Both the position numbers and the translations under genes were made by a program. From NCBI GenBank assembly GCA_022701365.1, contig JAKUHH010000068.1:311189-375188 (forward strand): a stretch of DNA of 64,000 nucleotides, given 5' to 3'. The DNA is from Mycocentrospora acerina (taxonomy: Eukaryota > Ascomycota > Dothideomycetes > Pleosporales). The notes beneath the pieces are model-generated. The model ran no database searches, was not told where the DNA came from, and saw only the letters and a list, made by a program, of their open reading frames with translations. Position 1 is the stretch's first letter; every line of letters starts with the position of its first letter. Shown piece after piece: positions 10,058-20,471 of this stretch.

Positions 10058-13000
10058 TGTTGCTTGTATTGTTGGATCGATCAATGTGGTTCTGGTTGGA
10101 TGAAGATGGTGATGTATGAGTAGCGGGTGTGAGTTTGCTGATGTGGATGTTGTGAATGGTTCATCAGTACTGAGGCACGGCACAGGACTTATATACAGAG
10201 ATGAATTGATGCCCTTTCCGCCACTTCAGCCATCATACAGCCGGGTTTAGCAGGAACCCACATCTTGGCACTACCCGCATCTACACAAGCATGGATTGCA
10301 TTCGCAATAAGCGCCGGAAATGTAGCGCACGGCCTTGCATCCCTGCTTCATCGTAGGCCAGCTGTAGCGAAAGTGGGTCCACCCAGCTTAATTGGTGCCA
10401 TCGCAGGGGTCTCCATGTTGATCACCAGGCTGAGATATGAGGCTAGCTGAATATACTTTGTGGTGAACAAAGAATATGTAATATGATGAGCCAATCAAAG
10501 CGGTCGACAGCTTTCACGGGCATAGTTGCAGCCACCGTACAGACCACCCAACGAGACGTGTTCGGACTCACCGAAGCTGCTGCACCGTGGCAGCTATGGG
10601 AACTATGGTTGATGGGACGCCTCAGCCGAATCGATGTCTCAAGCTTTTTGAACAACCAGATTTTGCAGGCTGTCATAATCGAGAGGCAGGGTCGTAGGCA
10701 TCACCACCAAAAAAAACACTGTTACAATCCCGTCGTCCTGGTCCTTCGGGAAGAGGCGTCTCTGCAGCATGGCGGTCAGCATGGCGGTCAGCCGAACATG
10801 TCCTCCTGTGAGCCATTTGGAATCTCAAACATCAGGATCGCGGCCTTGCCAATTGTGACGCGCTGATGATAACGATGCGCACAAGGGGCCGTTACACGTA
10901 GACCTGCGCACGGCCGATAAGCAGATTACGCCGGCGCTGGCAATCTCAGATGAGGAAAAAGCATTGAACTAACTCGGAGCGGAATGTACTGCGCGTACAA
11001 GTTTTGGAAGCGAACGATGAATGGACGATGGTTAGCCTCATTCGCCAAGAACCTGTTCCTGCATAAGCAGCGTTGCCTGTTACAGACGTGACAAAGGATG
11101 GGTTGCATGCTTCCGGACCCTGAGCCATCTCAACCACTGCAGCAAATGTGCCAAACATTCGACAAACCCGTCACAACGTTATTCTTTGTCTCTCGTTATC
11201 GGGGGTGCAGACTTGTCGATGAGCCTCATCGTCGTACACGCAATGCTCCGCATAGCATCAGACGTTGGCTTTCCCGACAGACGCCACACCTGGAGAGGTC
11301 CGGTGCGCGCCCGTCAGCTCAGTAGGCTGCGACCCCTGCATGGATAATTGCTTGTTCACTTCGGTACCTGGAGTGCCCGATCGCCAAGGACTGGGACTGG
11401 GGATTTTTAGCGTTGCTGTGGATACTGATGCTGTAGACTCGATTTGCTGGACCGTTCATTGACATGAGGGGTCGATATACTTGGAGGGTGGAGTGCGTCG
11501 GCGACCAAAGGTTGATGTGAGCTGGCACTATCCATTACCCCACGGCAGAGTGTCGGGGTGGAGTGGCCGGCGTTGATCAGATCGCGATGGGGGTCAGGGG
11601 CAGCACCGATTGGGATCGTCACCTCTTGTTTGACCACGGGATCTCACGAACACGGTGCTTCGAGAAGTCAAAACACCTCGTAAGGCATCTTTGTTTTTCT
11701 CTTCCCTCCATACGGGCCACGCAGGTTTCCCGAACAAAATGCATAATTCTCCGCGCACAAAAACGACGATTGGAGCCGTCATCAGGTTGTCTTCGTGTCA
11801 AACGTCTCACCAAGCGGAGGTGGGGCGCATGTTTCTTACACAACACAACGTGAGCGGTGTGTTGGACACCACGTCCACGTGTAGTTGACAGGTTCTTTGA
11901 GACACCCCCCTGCAGTGCAAGCATGCCAGCCTTGCCCTCGGATACTCGCCGATCACGCAGGCTGCCAGCATGCACTGTTTCTAAATGCAGGCACACGTCA
12001 AATCATACCCTTGCAGCTTATCCTCGTCCTCGTCGCCTTGCCCCTCCAGAAGGATTCGGTTTACTGATCGCAATTGTTGTCGCTAACCCTTGCCCGAAGG
12101 ATTGCCCCGAAGGATCAAGGCGAGTCGAGCACCCTGGTCTGCAGTACAAAATTAAACCCCATCCTGTGATGTCGCGCAAATACGAGCAAATCTTACCCGG
12201 CATCTGGGAATACCGATCTTGGTTCTGCGAGTATGGCGTCACGTCGGCGATGAAGTATTGGCGTCGATTATGCAAGATTCCAGCCTTGTCATATTCGCCC
12301 CGATTCCAGACGAGCGGATGGGTACTGCCGTGCTAACCTCACTTTGAACTATCGAAGGAACTATCGATGAGTATATGGCACACATCCGTGCGAGTACGTC
12401 AGTCCTATCTTTCCTTTCTTTGTCGGCGACTTCCAACGAGTAGATGATCTTTCTAATGGAGGTAATGCGGTCATTTTCTATACGGCTACATAACCCCCGA
12501 TCGTATTATCCCCTACGACGAAGCTCCTACCGAGTACGACTTTCCCCGGCCGCGAAAAAGCGACATCCGTTAGCAACGAAGTTGCTCTGGACGTTGGCAG
12601 GTACTAAATAGAGTTTGCACATGTTTCGAGAGCAGACGGGCAAGACAAATCTGTACCACTGCGTGCGCGTGTGTGTGCGCGGCCAAGGGTCGAATAAGTA
12701 AAAAATCCTATCCACAACCACACGCACGGATCCTGCCCAGCTTCACAAGTCGACAGACCTAGTCGACCTCTATAGTCCAGATAGCTTCTCGCTAACTCAT
12801 ATCCCGAGTATGTCCTAAAAAATCCGTCGTTGAAAGTTTTCCCTTAGTCTCAGCCATTGTTTGGTAGTAGCTAGTTTTAGTCAGGCCAACAAACAGAGTT
12901 GTTTTTACGGCACCGCGTGCAGATCTCCAGCCCGGGCCATTTCAGACTTGAAACAACACGAACTCGTTACCAGAGTAGAATTTGCTCTGCTTTGTTTTCT

Positions 13001-15278
13001 TGACGCAAAATTCGGTGCAATTTAAAGACCCTTGATTCCCACGTTGCGGGAAAGGAGAGAAGGGGTTACGATGGAATCTTCTCTTTCGAAGTTGTGAGAT
13101 TCCGAAATGGGGAGAGGATAGGCAAATACTGGCAACATGATCGTAAAGACTTGGGTTTTGATCGTCGGGGGAGTACTCGATTTGCAGTAAGTATGGTTTT
13201 AGCACCGGATCGATTTGGGAGGCGGGACGCGCCGCTAGGTTCCGGCTGAGAGACGTGTCATGGGCGTGTGGACTACAGGGTTCAGGAATGTTATAAATAT
13301 CGGGTTGTGCAGTTGAAGTAGGACGGGTGCGATTGGATGGTGTAAATCTTGACGCTGAGGTAGTTGATAGACAGTGAGGCCGTCATTGGGTGTGAAGGAT
13401 GGAGTCTCCATGGTTTGATAGACGCTACCATCTGGTGAAACTTCGGTATTGACATGTCATTGATATTGGTTATGGCGGAAGTATAGCCCAATGCGAAATC
13501 ATCCGCTGGACAGACAGCCTTGCACCGCCCTCGCATCAGGATCAGCCAGTTTGCTGGGCTTAAGGATTGTTGAGCCGGCGAAAAGCCGATATTGTAGTAC
13601 ACATAGCATATCTCCTCATTATACATCGTTATAGAAGAGGTAATTGTTGATAAATCTGCAGTGTAGTACACACTGCTCTCTTTGCCCACAACAATCGCAG
13701 ATAGTTGTCTGAGAGTTTTATATCACACGCGCTACTAATGAGTTCAGGAATTAAGGTGGCTTTCTCTAGTAATGCTAGCTATTTCATGTACAACCCGATA
13801 ATTGGGGACTTTCAAAAACTTATTGTGCATGTTCCATATTTCACATATTTTCGGGAGTGTCTGTAGGTAGATAGTGCAATAAGAAATAACTGCCATCGAC
13901 CAACGATCTTACTATAAGCAATAAGAAATTCGATTGCTGGTTTGAGCATCATTCAATGAAGATGCTAAATCTGATGATTTGGAAAAAAATTGTTTGTCAA
14001 CTACAATATGAGACTCCGAATATTATCTGCTCTGTATGCATCGATTGATTGCAACACACCATCTCTTTTCCGCCTACAAATCCTCACACATAGGTTGCTT
14101 GATAACCTCTTAAGGAAACGTTAACAACTCCTAGAAATTTTGGATCAGTAGTATATCCAGTTCGTGAGCTTAGGGCGGGTGAAATCGAACCTCGAGAAGC
14201 GAATTTCACAATTTTGATGAGCTGTAGTAGCCCCGTGATTTATGCGGAGAAGCCGGAGTGGGGCCTGCATAAGAATCTCGAGAACATATGTAAATAATCT
14301 ACTTGCTGTCTCAATCTTTCAATTTCCCCTTTTTTGGTCCCAATTGATGATCTGGATCGATATTTTCAATGTGGAAAAAGTGCAAGCCCACGAAAATCTT
14401 ACTAGGAAATCGGCGAAACAAAACCAAACTCTTCAAGCGGATATCAATCCTGCAGAGTTTGTTGAATATAAAATCCAGCAGATCAGTCTGCTTTAAGGCC
14501 GTATTAAAGGTCTTGGGGCAAATTCGGGTGCAGATGATCGTGTTGTTACAAACAAAACAAATGTGCTACCAAAAAAATTGCAACATCACCCGGACGACAA
14601 TTCGTCGATACGAAAGCCCAAATTGATGCTCATACCTCAATAGTCCCGAAGAAAATCGACCAGTATACTCTGGTGTCATAATAGGGGTTGGACACTCTAC
14701 AGGAGGAGCAAGGGAAAATCTGATAGAAGTGAGATTAAGCTTAACAAAAGTTGCAGCAATATGGAGAATATCAATTAAAGATCGACTACAAGATTAGGCG
14801 CAACAACGACATTGAACACCTTCAAAGCTAAATGGAGATTTTTTATTGAGTTAATTTTGAACGTATAAATTAAAAAAGCGCGGAAACGATTTCATAATGT
14901 ATGTTAGAATTGAAAATCTCGATTTATGAAGGAAGAGGATGTCACGGACAGCAGGAGCGAATATGAAGACAACAATGGTGATATTAATGGTAGTATTTGT
15001 CGTAGTATTTATGGTGGTGAATGCCTGGCTACACTATGAATCTCTTCTTGCCTCAAACACCAGAACTATGCAGCTCAACCAGTAAAAACATCCGAAACTT
15101 AAACCTTATATGACAGCAACATCCCAAACAAGTCGCTGACCGGAAAAGTTATCGCTATTTTATCGATGTGGAGAGAAAAGATTGGAACTCGGCCTTTCCC
15201 GGACAATGCTCGGATTACATCGGAAATGCTACCGACGCGTCTCGTCGCGTCCACCTCTTCCCCTCACCAGACACTGCA
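10058..15278. other. Gene-poor region, AT-rich in its right half
   Basis: More than 5 kb without a credible gene. From about 10.2 to 12.4 kb the base composition is ordinary, but the open frames are short and unrelated to any family I know. From about 12.4 kb the sequence turns AT-rich, most strongly at 13.7-15.1 kb: hand counts of single 60-base lines gave 23 G+C (13861), 20 G+C (13981) and 14 G+C (14821), against well over half in neighbouring coding sequence. Every reading frame there is broken. This could be an old repeat degraded by RIP (repeat-induced point mutation) or simply non-coding spacer. I saw no terminal inverted repeats, LTRs or reverse-transcriptase motifs. Confidence 0.6.
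10188..10196 (-). promoter_or_regulatory. TATA box for the small unknown gene
   Basis: Minus-strand GTATATAAG about 135 bases before the first ATG of the small two-exon gene. A start site 30 bases further on would leave a leader of roughly 100 bases. This supports the gene being real. Confidence 0.5.
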
Positions 15279-15731
15279 CTACGCCTTGTCACTCCTGCTT
15301 GCCAATTCCCGCGGCATCTCGCCCTTTTCCGCCATGTCGTTCAGAACTTTTTCGGCAGTCTTCATCGCGTCAACACCTGCAGGCACCCCGCAGTAGGTAG
15401 TCGCGTGGATGATGGCCTCGCGAATCTCCAGCTCGGACAATCCGTTGTTTCTTGCGCCTCGAATGTGAACTGCCAGCTCAGGAGCACGATTGAGAGCCAT
15501 CAGCATGCCAATGTTGATCAAACTGCGTTGCTGCTTGCTGAGACCGGGCCTTGTCCATGCATATCCCCAACACCACTCTGTGACGAGCTCTTGACCTGCC
15601 CGCGAGAACTCTGTTGAACCGTTCTCTAGTGCGCGGTTGACGTACTCGTCCCCTACAACGCTTCGTCGCATTTCCAAGCCTTGCTCGAATAGCTGTTTGT
15701 GGAGCTCATCATACTTTGGGTCGGTCGACAT
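15279..15731 (-). CDS. Carboxymuconolactone decarboxylase (AhpD/CMD) family protein
   Basis: A single-exon, 150-residue CMD-family protein. Members include bacterial 4-carboxymuconolactone decarboxylase of the beta-ketoadipate pathway and AhpD-like peroxidatic proteins. The family core is evident: an N-terminal helical segment (YDELHKQLFEQGLEMRRSVV), then SLINIGMLMALNR, the HIRGARNNGLSELEIREAI helix and the HATTYCGVPAGVDAMK segment. The single Cys (CGVP) rather than a CxxC pair argues against an AhpD peroxidase and for the decarboxylase-like branch. The start is set at MSTDPKYDEL; an upstream in-frame ATG would add ten residues. The gene lies 264 bases downstream of the dehydrogenase on the same strand. 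Substrate is not known. Confidence 0.88.
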   Translation of the reverse strand: MSTDPKYDELHKQLFEQGLEMRRSVVGDEYVNRALENGSTEFSRAGQELVTEWCWGYAWTRPGLSKQQRSLINIGMLMALNRAPELAVHIRGARNNGLSELEIREAIIHATTYCGVPAGVDAMKTAEKVLNDMAEKGEMPRELASRSDKA

Positions 15732-15995
15732 GGTGACTGTTTGAAGAGTGGAAAGGCTCAAGACGAATGTAGGGTTCCGAGATTATGATTGCTAATAGAT
15801 ATTCGACTGGACTTGAGGTTGTAAGATACAACATAACTCTCCGGCTATTTACATACAAGTTCCCCTCCATTGACAGCCGATCTTGGTGTCCCCCACATTT
15901 CCCCACATTCACCTTTGACGCACGATTGCATCATCTAGCGTTCGGTATAACCGAAGTGCGGAAACATTACTGAATGCGAATGCGTAGATAATTAT

Positions 15996-17027
15996 TCAAT
16001 TACCGTCATATCTTGACTGCCAGTCCTCTTCACCACCAAGATAGCGGTACACAACCCGAGAATCCAAATCTCTGCATCGAGGATCATTTGCAGCGCCATC
16101 ATACGTCTGGAGACTAACCTCGCCCAGCACATTTTTTGACCCCACATGCTTTGCCATGTCAACCGCCAGCCCAAAGTCCTTGCGCATCAATTGCACCTTG
16201 AATCCTTGTTTGTATCCTCCCGTCGAAGGTGCTTCAGGATACACATGCGGCACAGGGCAGAACTTGTCGCAGATGGTGTTTTGTGCAGTCCCGGCGGCAT
16301 ACACCTTTGCTAGTATCCGAGGGTCCAGCCCGGACCGCATGCCCATGTCGAATGCTTCCGAGCAGGCTATCGCTATCACGCCCGAGAGATAGTTGTTTGA
16401 CAGCTTTGCAGCAAGGCCTAGCGAGGGCCCTCCACATGGAATGATTTGCTTGCCCATGAGCCCCATCAAGCTCGTCAGCCGTTCAAGATTTGGATCTGAC
16501 TCGGAGCATCCTAGGAAAACCGCTATTGTGCCTTTGATGGCACCTACAACCCCTCCACTGACTGGTGCATCGTAGAACGAAGCCGTAGGGAAATTCTTCA
16601 CAATGTGATCCTTGACCGCTAGGCTTGTCGCTGTGTCTATTGTCGAGCAGTCGATGAGCAGCTTTTTTGAGATATCTGTGCTGCAAACACCATCTTGAGG
16701 ATCGAGGTATACTGAACGCACGTGTGACCCTTCTGGAACCATTGTAATTACTGTATCCTGTTTTTTTTCCCAGTCAGTTTTGCATCTTCTTCAAGTCAAC
16801 GAGGGGGACACGCATACCGCTTTCTGTGCCACGTCTCTTGCACTCGTTGCTTTCACCACCTTGTCTGGGAACTCGGCGCACAATTCATCCACCGCCTGTT
16901 CCACCACATCGTAGATCCATATCTGTGATTCAGATGGCAGTTTTTTCGCCAAATGCACGAGCATTGGCTTGCCCATTGCACCGAGACCTATGAAGCCCAC
17001 CAGCTTGAATTCGGATAGAGAAGTCAT
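15996..17027 (-). CDS. 3-hydroxyisobutyrate dehydrogenase-like NAD(P)-dependent beta-hydroxyacid dehydrogenase
   Basis: An oxidoreductase of the 3-hydroxyisobutyrate / 6-phosphogluconate dehydrogenase family, which oxidises beta-hydroxyacids. Exon 1 is 17027-16818 and exon 2 is 16757-15996 with a 60-base intron, giving 323 residues. The Rossmann motif is GFIGLGAMG (11-19), the substrate-binding signature DAPVSGG (133-139), and the catalytic lysine K188 in GLAAKLSNNYLSG. The N-terminus shows no clear mitochondrial presequence, so valine-pathway HIBADH is less likely than a cytosolic relative such as a tartronate, threonate or other hydroxyacid dehydrogenase. The C-terminus extends past the canonical fold (about 30 residues, ending YLGGEEDWQSRYDGN). 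It is divergent from the MBL-fold gene across a 399-base shared promoter. Confidence 0.9.
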
Positions 17028-17426
17028 TTTGTCAATGGTACGCTAACAGGCTGAAGATTCGCTGCTTCTTTATCACAGTGTATAGATCTTGTCTGTCCCC
17101 CAGCATACAGGTGGGAATTGGCGAACAGGATACGAGTATCAAGTCCGACTAAGATGTTATAGCCGACTTGCCAGTGCATATTTCCGCTGCATGACGTCGG
17201 TTGAGCCGCGGGTGATGTGGCGGGGTAACCGTCAACCTGATCAGTGACAATAATACAAGGTACAGTGTTACACAAAATCTCCATTCGCTTATGTCAAAGT
17301 GAGTTTGCGTAGTAGGTATAGCCGCCACCCTGAGATTCAACATCACGTGCTGAGATTTGGCATTAGACTATTCAGAGAAGATAGACAATTTTGAGACAAG
17401 TAAAGTTGCAGGCAAATATCTGAATC
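17028..17426. promoter_or_regulatory. Divergent promoter of the dehydrogenase and MBL-fold genes
   Basis: A 399-base head-to-head spacer between the dehydrogenase (minus) and the MBL-fold hydrolase (plus). Visible motifs are a bZIP/CRE-like TGACGTC at 17192-17198 and a GCGGGG at 17220-17225 that fits the CreA carbon-repression consensus SYGGRG. Both are short enough to occur by chance. The arrangement suggests coordinated expression. Confidence 0.5.
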
Positions 17427-18473
17427 ATGGTACATCCCGAGACTCATGTTGAGGACGTTGCTCCCTCCTCGCTCCGCAAAGATGCTCACGCAACCGTCTC
17501 GGTACACGCACTCTCGTGCGGCCACTTCACCCTCCCAGAGTACCAGTTCATCCATCCTGTTTCTCAAGATGCACGCAAAACCGTTCCGTCGCTTGGATTC
17601 CTCATTCAGCATCGAGATGGAAAGACCAACAAGTTGACGCGAATTGTCTTTGATCTTGGACTGCGACGAGACGTCAAGAGGTATCCGGCTCCGATACAGA
17701 AGCACATCGAGACACGGCAACCTATGACTACTAATCCAGATGTCACGAAGAGTCTTGCAAAAGGTGGACTGAAGCCGGAGGATGTCGATTACGTTATCTA
17801 CTCACATGTGTGTTGAAGAGACATATCACCTTCACTTTGTGGACGCTGATCGAGTCATGATTAGGTGCACTGGGACCATATCGGGGAGCCTCGCGACTTT
17901 CCTACTTCGATGTTTGTCGTCGGCCACGGCTCGCGAGCATTGCTAGGAAGCACATCCTCCTCACTCCGTGGTGGTCATTCATTTTTCGAATCCGATCTTT
18001 TACCCGAAGGAAGGACAATAGAACTGTCCGACCCTTTTGCGCAGGGCTCGATAAAGCACACTGCAGACACTGCGCGTGGTGTTCTTGATCTTGGCAGACC
18101 ATGGAGAGCATACCGAAATCTGCCGCAAACCCTTGATGTCTTCAACGATGGATCACTTATCATTGTCAACGCGCCTGGCCACCTTGCAGGTCATATCAAT
18201 CTGCTTGCACGAGTATCTCCGTCCCATGAAATTTACCTGGGCGGAGATGCGTGTCACGATAGACGGTTGTTGACTGGCGAGAAGAAGATTGGTGAGTGGG
18301 ACGATGCACAAGGCCAGAGTTGCTGTATACATGCAGACCGCCAACAAGCCGAGGAAACGATTGAGAGAATTAGAATGCTAGAGAAAGAGGGGGTTGAGAT
18401 CATCTTGGCGCATGATGTCGAGTGGGAGAGCGAGCCGGCTAACAAAGCGAGATTCTTCAGTGCCAATGCGTAG
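17427..18473 (+). CDS. Metallo-beta-lactamase-fold hydrolase (lactonase-like)
   Basis: A zinc-dependent MBL-fold hydrolase resembling N-acyl-homoserine-lactonase-type enzymes. Exon 1 is 17427-17807 and exon 2 is 17865-18473, joined exactly inside the metal motif, giving 329 residues. Metal ligands are HVHWDH (127-132), His237 in APGHLAGH, Asp255 in LGGDACHD and His310 in ILAHD, so the full two-metal site is present. There is no signal peptide, so it is probably cytosolic. With a dehydrogenase and a CMD-family protein alongside, ring opening of a lactone followed by oxidation is a reasonable pathway idea, but the substrate cannot be read from sequence. Glyoxalase II and arylsulfatase-type members are less likely given the AiiA-like spacing. 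Confidence 0.88.
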
Positions 18474-18766
18474 GCCGGTGGTACTGAGATCGATTTGGGG
18501 GTCGGACTTACTTCGGATTAGGAGCGAACAGAGATAAGGAGAGGCAGGGCTTGTGGGTTGAGAGGAGGAACTTGGACTAGATAGCGAGAGGGGATAAGAT
18601 ATTACGAGCAGAAGTGAAAGCGTAATGTAGGAAATGGTGTGGTGAGCAAACGCGCACCGTGCAGGAATTAATCGCTCTTCCAACTATTTCGTAGATCAAT
18701 GCGTGCGACACATGAAGTGAAGGGGGGGCATTTCCTTTTTTGTTTGATGGTATAGACCTACATGCT

Positions 18767-20278
18767 TTATCTTGCAGGGCTGACCGTTCTCTCTACAGGA
18801 CTACTCGTTCTTCCAGCTCCTACCCCGGAAGCCAGGAGCTCCAGGCGGCTAGCTTGCACGCGGTGCTTCTTCATGACTTCCACCCATTCTTCCTCGACGT
18901 CGTTGTCTTGTACCTCTCCATTTGCCTGATCCTCTAGTTCTGTGCGCAGATCTTCTTCTAGGACTGCAATCATCATGCTGAAGTCGCCTCCTAGTCGGCC
19001 GAGCGATCCAGCACTGTAAAGCACTTGTGTGAGAAGCGAGTCTCGGGCTGAGCGGTCCTGTACGTTGGGGAGATATGTACGGAGGATGTCGAAGAGCATT
19101 TCGACAATGTGTAGTGGGAAGGTAGCTAGGGCGGACGGAGTGGGTTGGAGGGGGTTGGATTCTGTGACTGGCTTCACAGCAGGTGCACTCTCCTCGGACC
19201 CAGGGGCTGGCAGTGCCGAGGGAAATATACTTTTGTACATGGAGATGATGGCAAAGCTCTGCTCTCGGAACACCTCGAGGTACTTTTTCAAATATTTCTC
19301 AGTCTGCTGGCCTACCGACCAGCCTGCATCGCCTTTTGCAGACTTGGTCAACCGTTTTTCCGTCTCTTGGTCAGCTAGCTCGCGCAAGGGATCGAGTGCA
19401 GCCAGTGTTGACTCTAGACAGCCCAGCCTGCAGGCCAGGAACAAGGCGCCAAGTGTGCCTTCCCCACTACCAATGCTGGTCCGTTTCGTTGACCAAGATT
19501 CGTCCAGTTCTGGGGCTACACGTCGAAGCCACCCGATGGTTCGCATTGCTCCCGCCAGTTTGATGTTCTGCGACTGGAGAGAGGAGATGAGGTTTGTAGT
19601 CATGGTTTTCATCTCCTGCTCGGCTTGGCTGGCCAAGGACGACACAAGCTGTGAATGGGGGTAGAGCGTGTGCAGGCGTTTGATGTGCGCATGAAGATCC
19701 AGCGCAGAGGCATAGTTTGCGTTGGATGTCGACGAGGTTGTGGAGGCACTGGCTTGGGCAGCGGCTGTCGAAGAGGATATGGCGGTTGACAACAGCGTTG
19801 GGAGGTCGAGCACATCAGACACGCGGTCGATGTTTCGCGACAGCAACATGGCCTTCCTCCGCCTGTCTAGTATGGCATTGTCGCCGCTCTTGCTGTATTT
19901 GTCTGAAAACGTCTGGGCAGCTGTTTCCAGGTTGGGGAGCTCTGACTGTATGGTGCCTGCATCGTGGCCTATTCGTGGGAGCGTGTCTCGGAGGTGCAGC
20001 AGGTGGTCTGTCGAAGAGATGATTGGTTTGTGCGAGCGCTTGGAGAGGACCTGGAGCGAGCGCAGGACTGACTGTGCGCTCTGCGAGAGCGACTGCTGCT
20101 CCGAGGATGTGAGGGCGGCCAGAGGCAGCGTTGTCAGGCGGGCGAGGTATGTGGTGGTGACGGCATCGGTTGGCGAGGGCCGGGGGGGTGTGTGTGTGCT
20201 GGTGTGTGTGTTGGTGTTGGTGTGCGTGTCGTGCGCGTCAAAGTAGGGGATGAGCAGCTCGTACAGCGGGTCGGCCAT
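18767..20278 (-). CDS. COG8: Conserved oligomeric Golgi complex subunit 8 (Dor1 family)
   Basis: COG8 belongs to lobe B of the COG tether, which directs retrograde vesicles within the Golgi. The single-exon protein has 503 residues from MADPLYELLIPYF; an in-frame ATG at 20359 would give 530, but its context is weaker. The Dor1 core is recognisable: RRRKAMLLSRNIDRVSDVLD, then ALDLHAHIKRLHTLYPHSQL, then SSLQSQNIKLAGAMRTIGWL followed by RRVAPEL. Later FLACRLGCLESTLAALDPLR and a helical C-terminus ending in an acidic DNDVEEEWVEVMKK stretch follow. The N-terminus carries a Thr/His-rich low-complexity tract made by a CA-rich microsatellite. It is divergent from the E2 gene, with only 193 bases between the two ATGs. 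Confidence 0.85.
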   Translation of the reverse strand: MADPLYELLIPYFDAHDTHTNTNTHTSTHTPPRPSPTDAVTTTYLARLTTLPLAALTSSEQQSLSQSAQSVLRSLQVLSKRSHKPIISSTDHLLHLRDTLPRIGHDAGTIQSELPNLETAAQTFSDKYSKSGDNAILDRRRKAMLLSRNIDRVSDVLDLPTLLSTAISSSTAAAQASASTTSSTSNANYASALDLHAHIKRLHTLYPHSQLVSSLASQAEQEMKTMTTNLISSLQSQNIKLAGAMRTIGWLRRVAPELDESWSTKRTSIGSGEGTLGALFLACRLGCLESTLAALDPLRELADQETEKRLTKSAKGDAGWSVGQQTEKYLKKYLEVFREQSFAIISMYKSIFPSALPAPGSEESAPAVKPVTESNPLQPTPSALATFPLHIVEMLFDILRTYLPNVQDRSARDSLLTQVLYSAGSLGRLGGDFSMMIAVLEEDLRTELEDQANGEVQDNDVEEEWVEVMKKHRVQASRLELLASGVGAGRTSSPVERTVSPAR

Positions 20279-20471
20279 GGTGCGTGAAGACGGCGCAATG
20301 GGACGCCCACTCTCTGCCAGCAGGCGTGGGGTGCTTTGCGGACTTGGGACGGAGGTCATGGCATAGCGCGGGACCCAGCGACCCCTGCAGCTCTCTGCTT
20401 GGCGACCCTCCGCTAAAAACGACGCGCATCCTTCATCACATGTTGGACGGCAGTCTGCCGCCTACAGAGCC
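20279..20471. promoter_or_regulatory. Compact bidirectional promoter (COG8 / UBE2O-like)
   Basis: Only 193 bases separate the start codons of two housekeeping genes reading outward. No clear TATA box is visible; a bidirectional initiation region is inferred from the layout alone. Confidence 0.45.

Noticed and set aside
10265..10866. Plus-strand frames that include a hydrophobic stretch
   Set aside because: The frames are short, lack conserved features and are not linked by plausible introns.
11619..12336. Overlapping frames of 125-159 codons on both strands
   Set aside because: Arg- and Cys-rich composition typical of chance frames; no start context or homology that I can see.
13291..13689. 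Minus-strand frame of 132 codons in the AT-rich block
   Set aside because: It begins at a GTG, not ATG, and has no family features.
14160..14210. A tRNA B-box-like sequence on the minus strand
   Set aside because: The match to GGTTCGANNCC is incomplete, and no A box or cloverleaf could be built around it.
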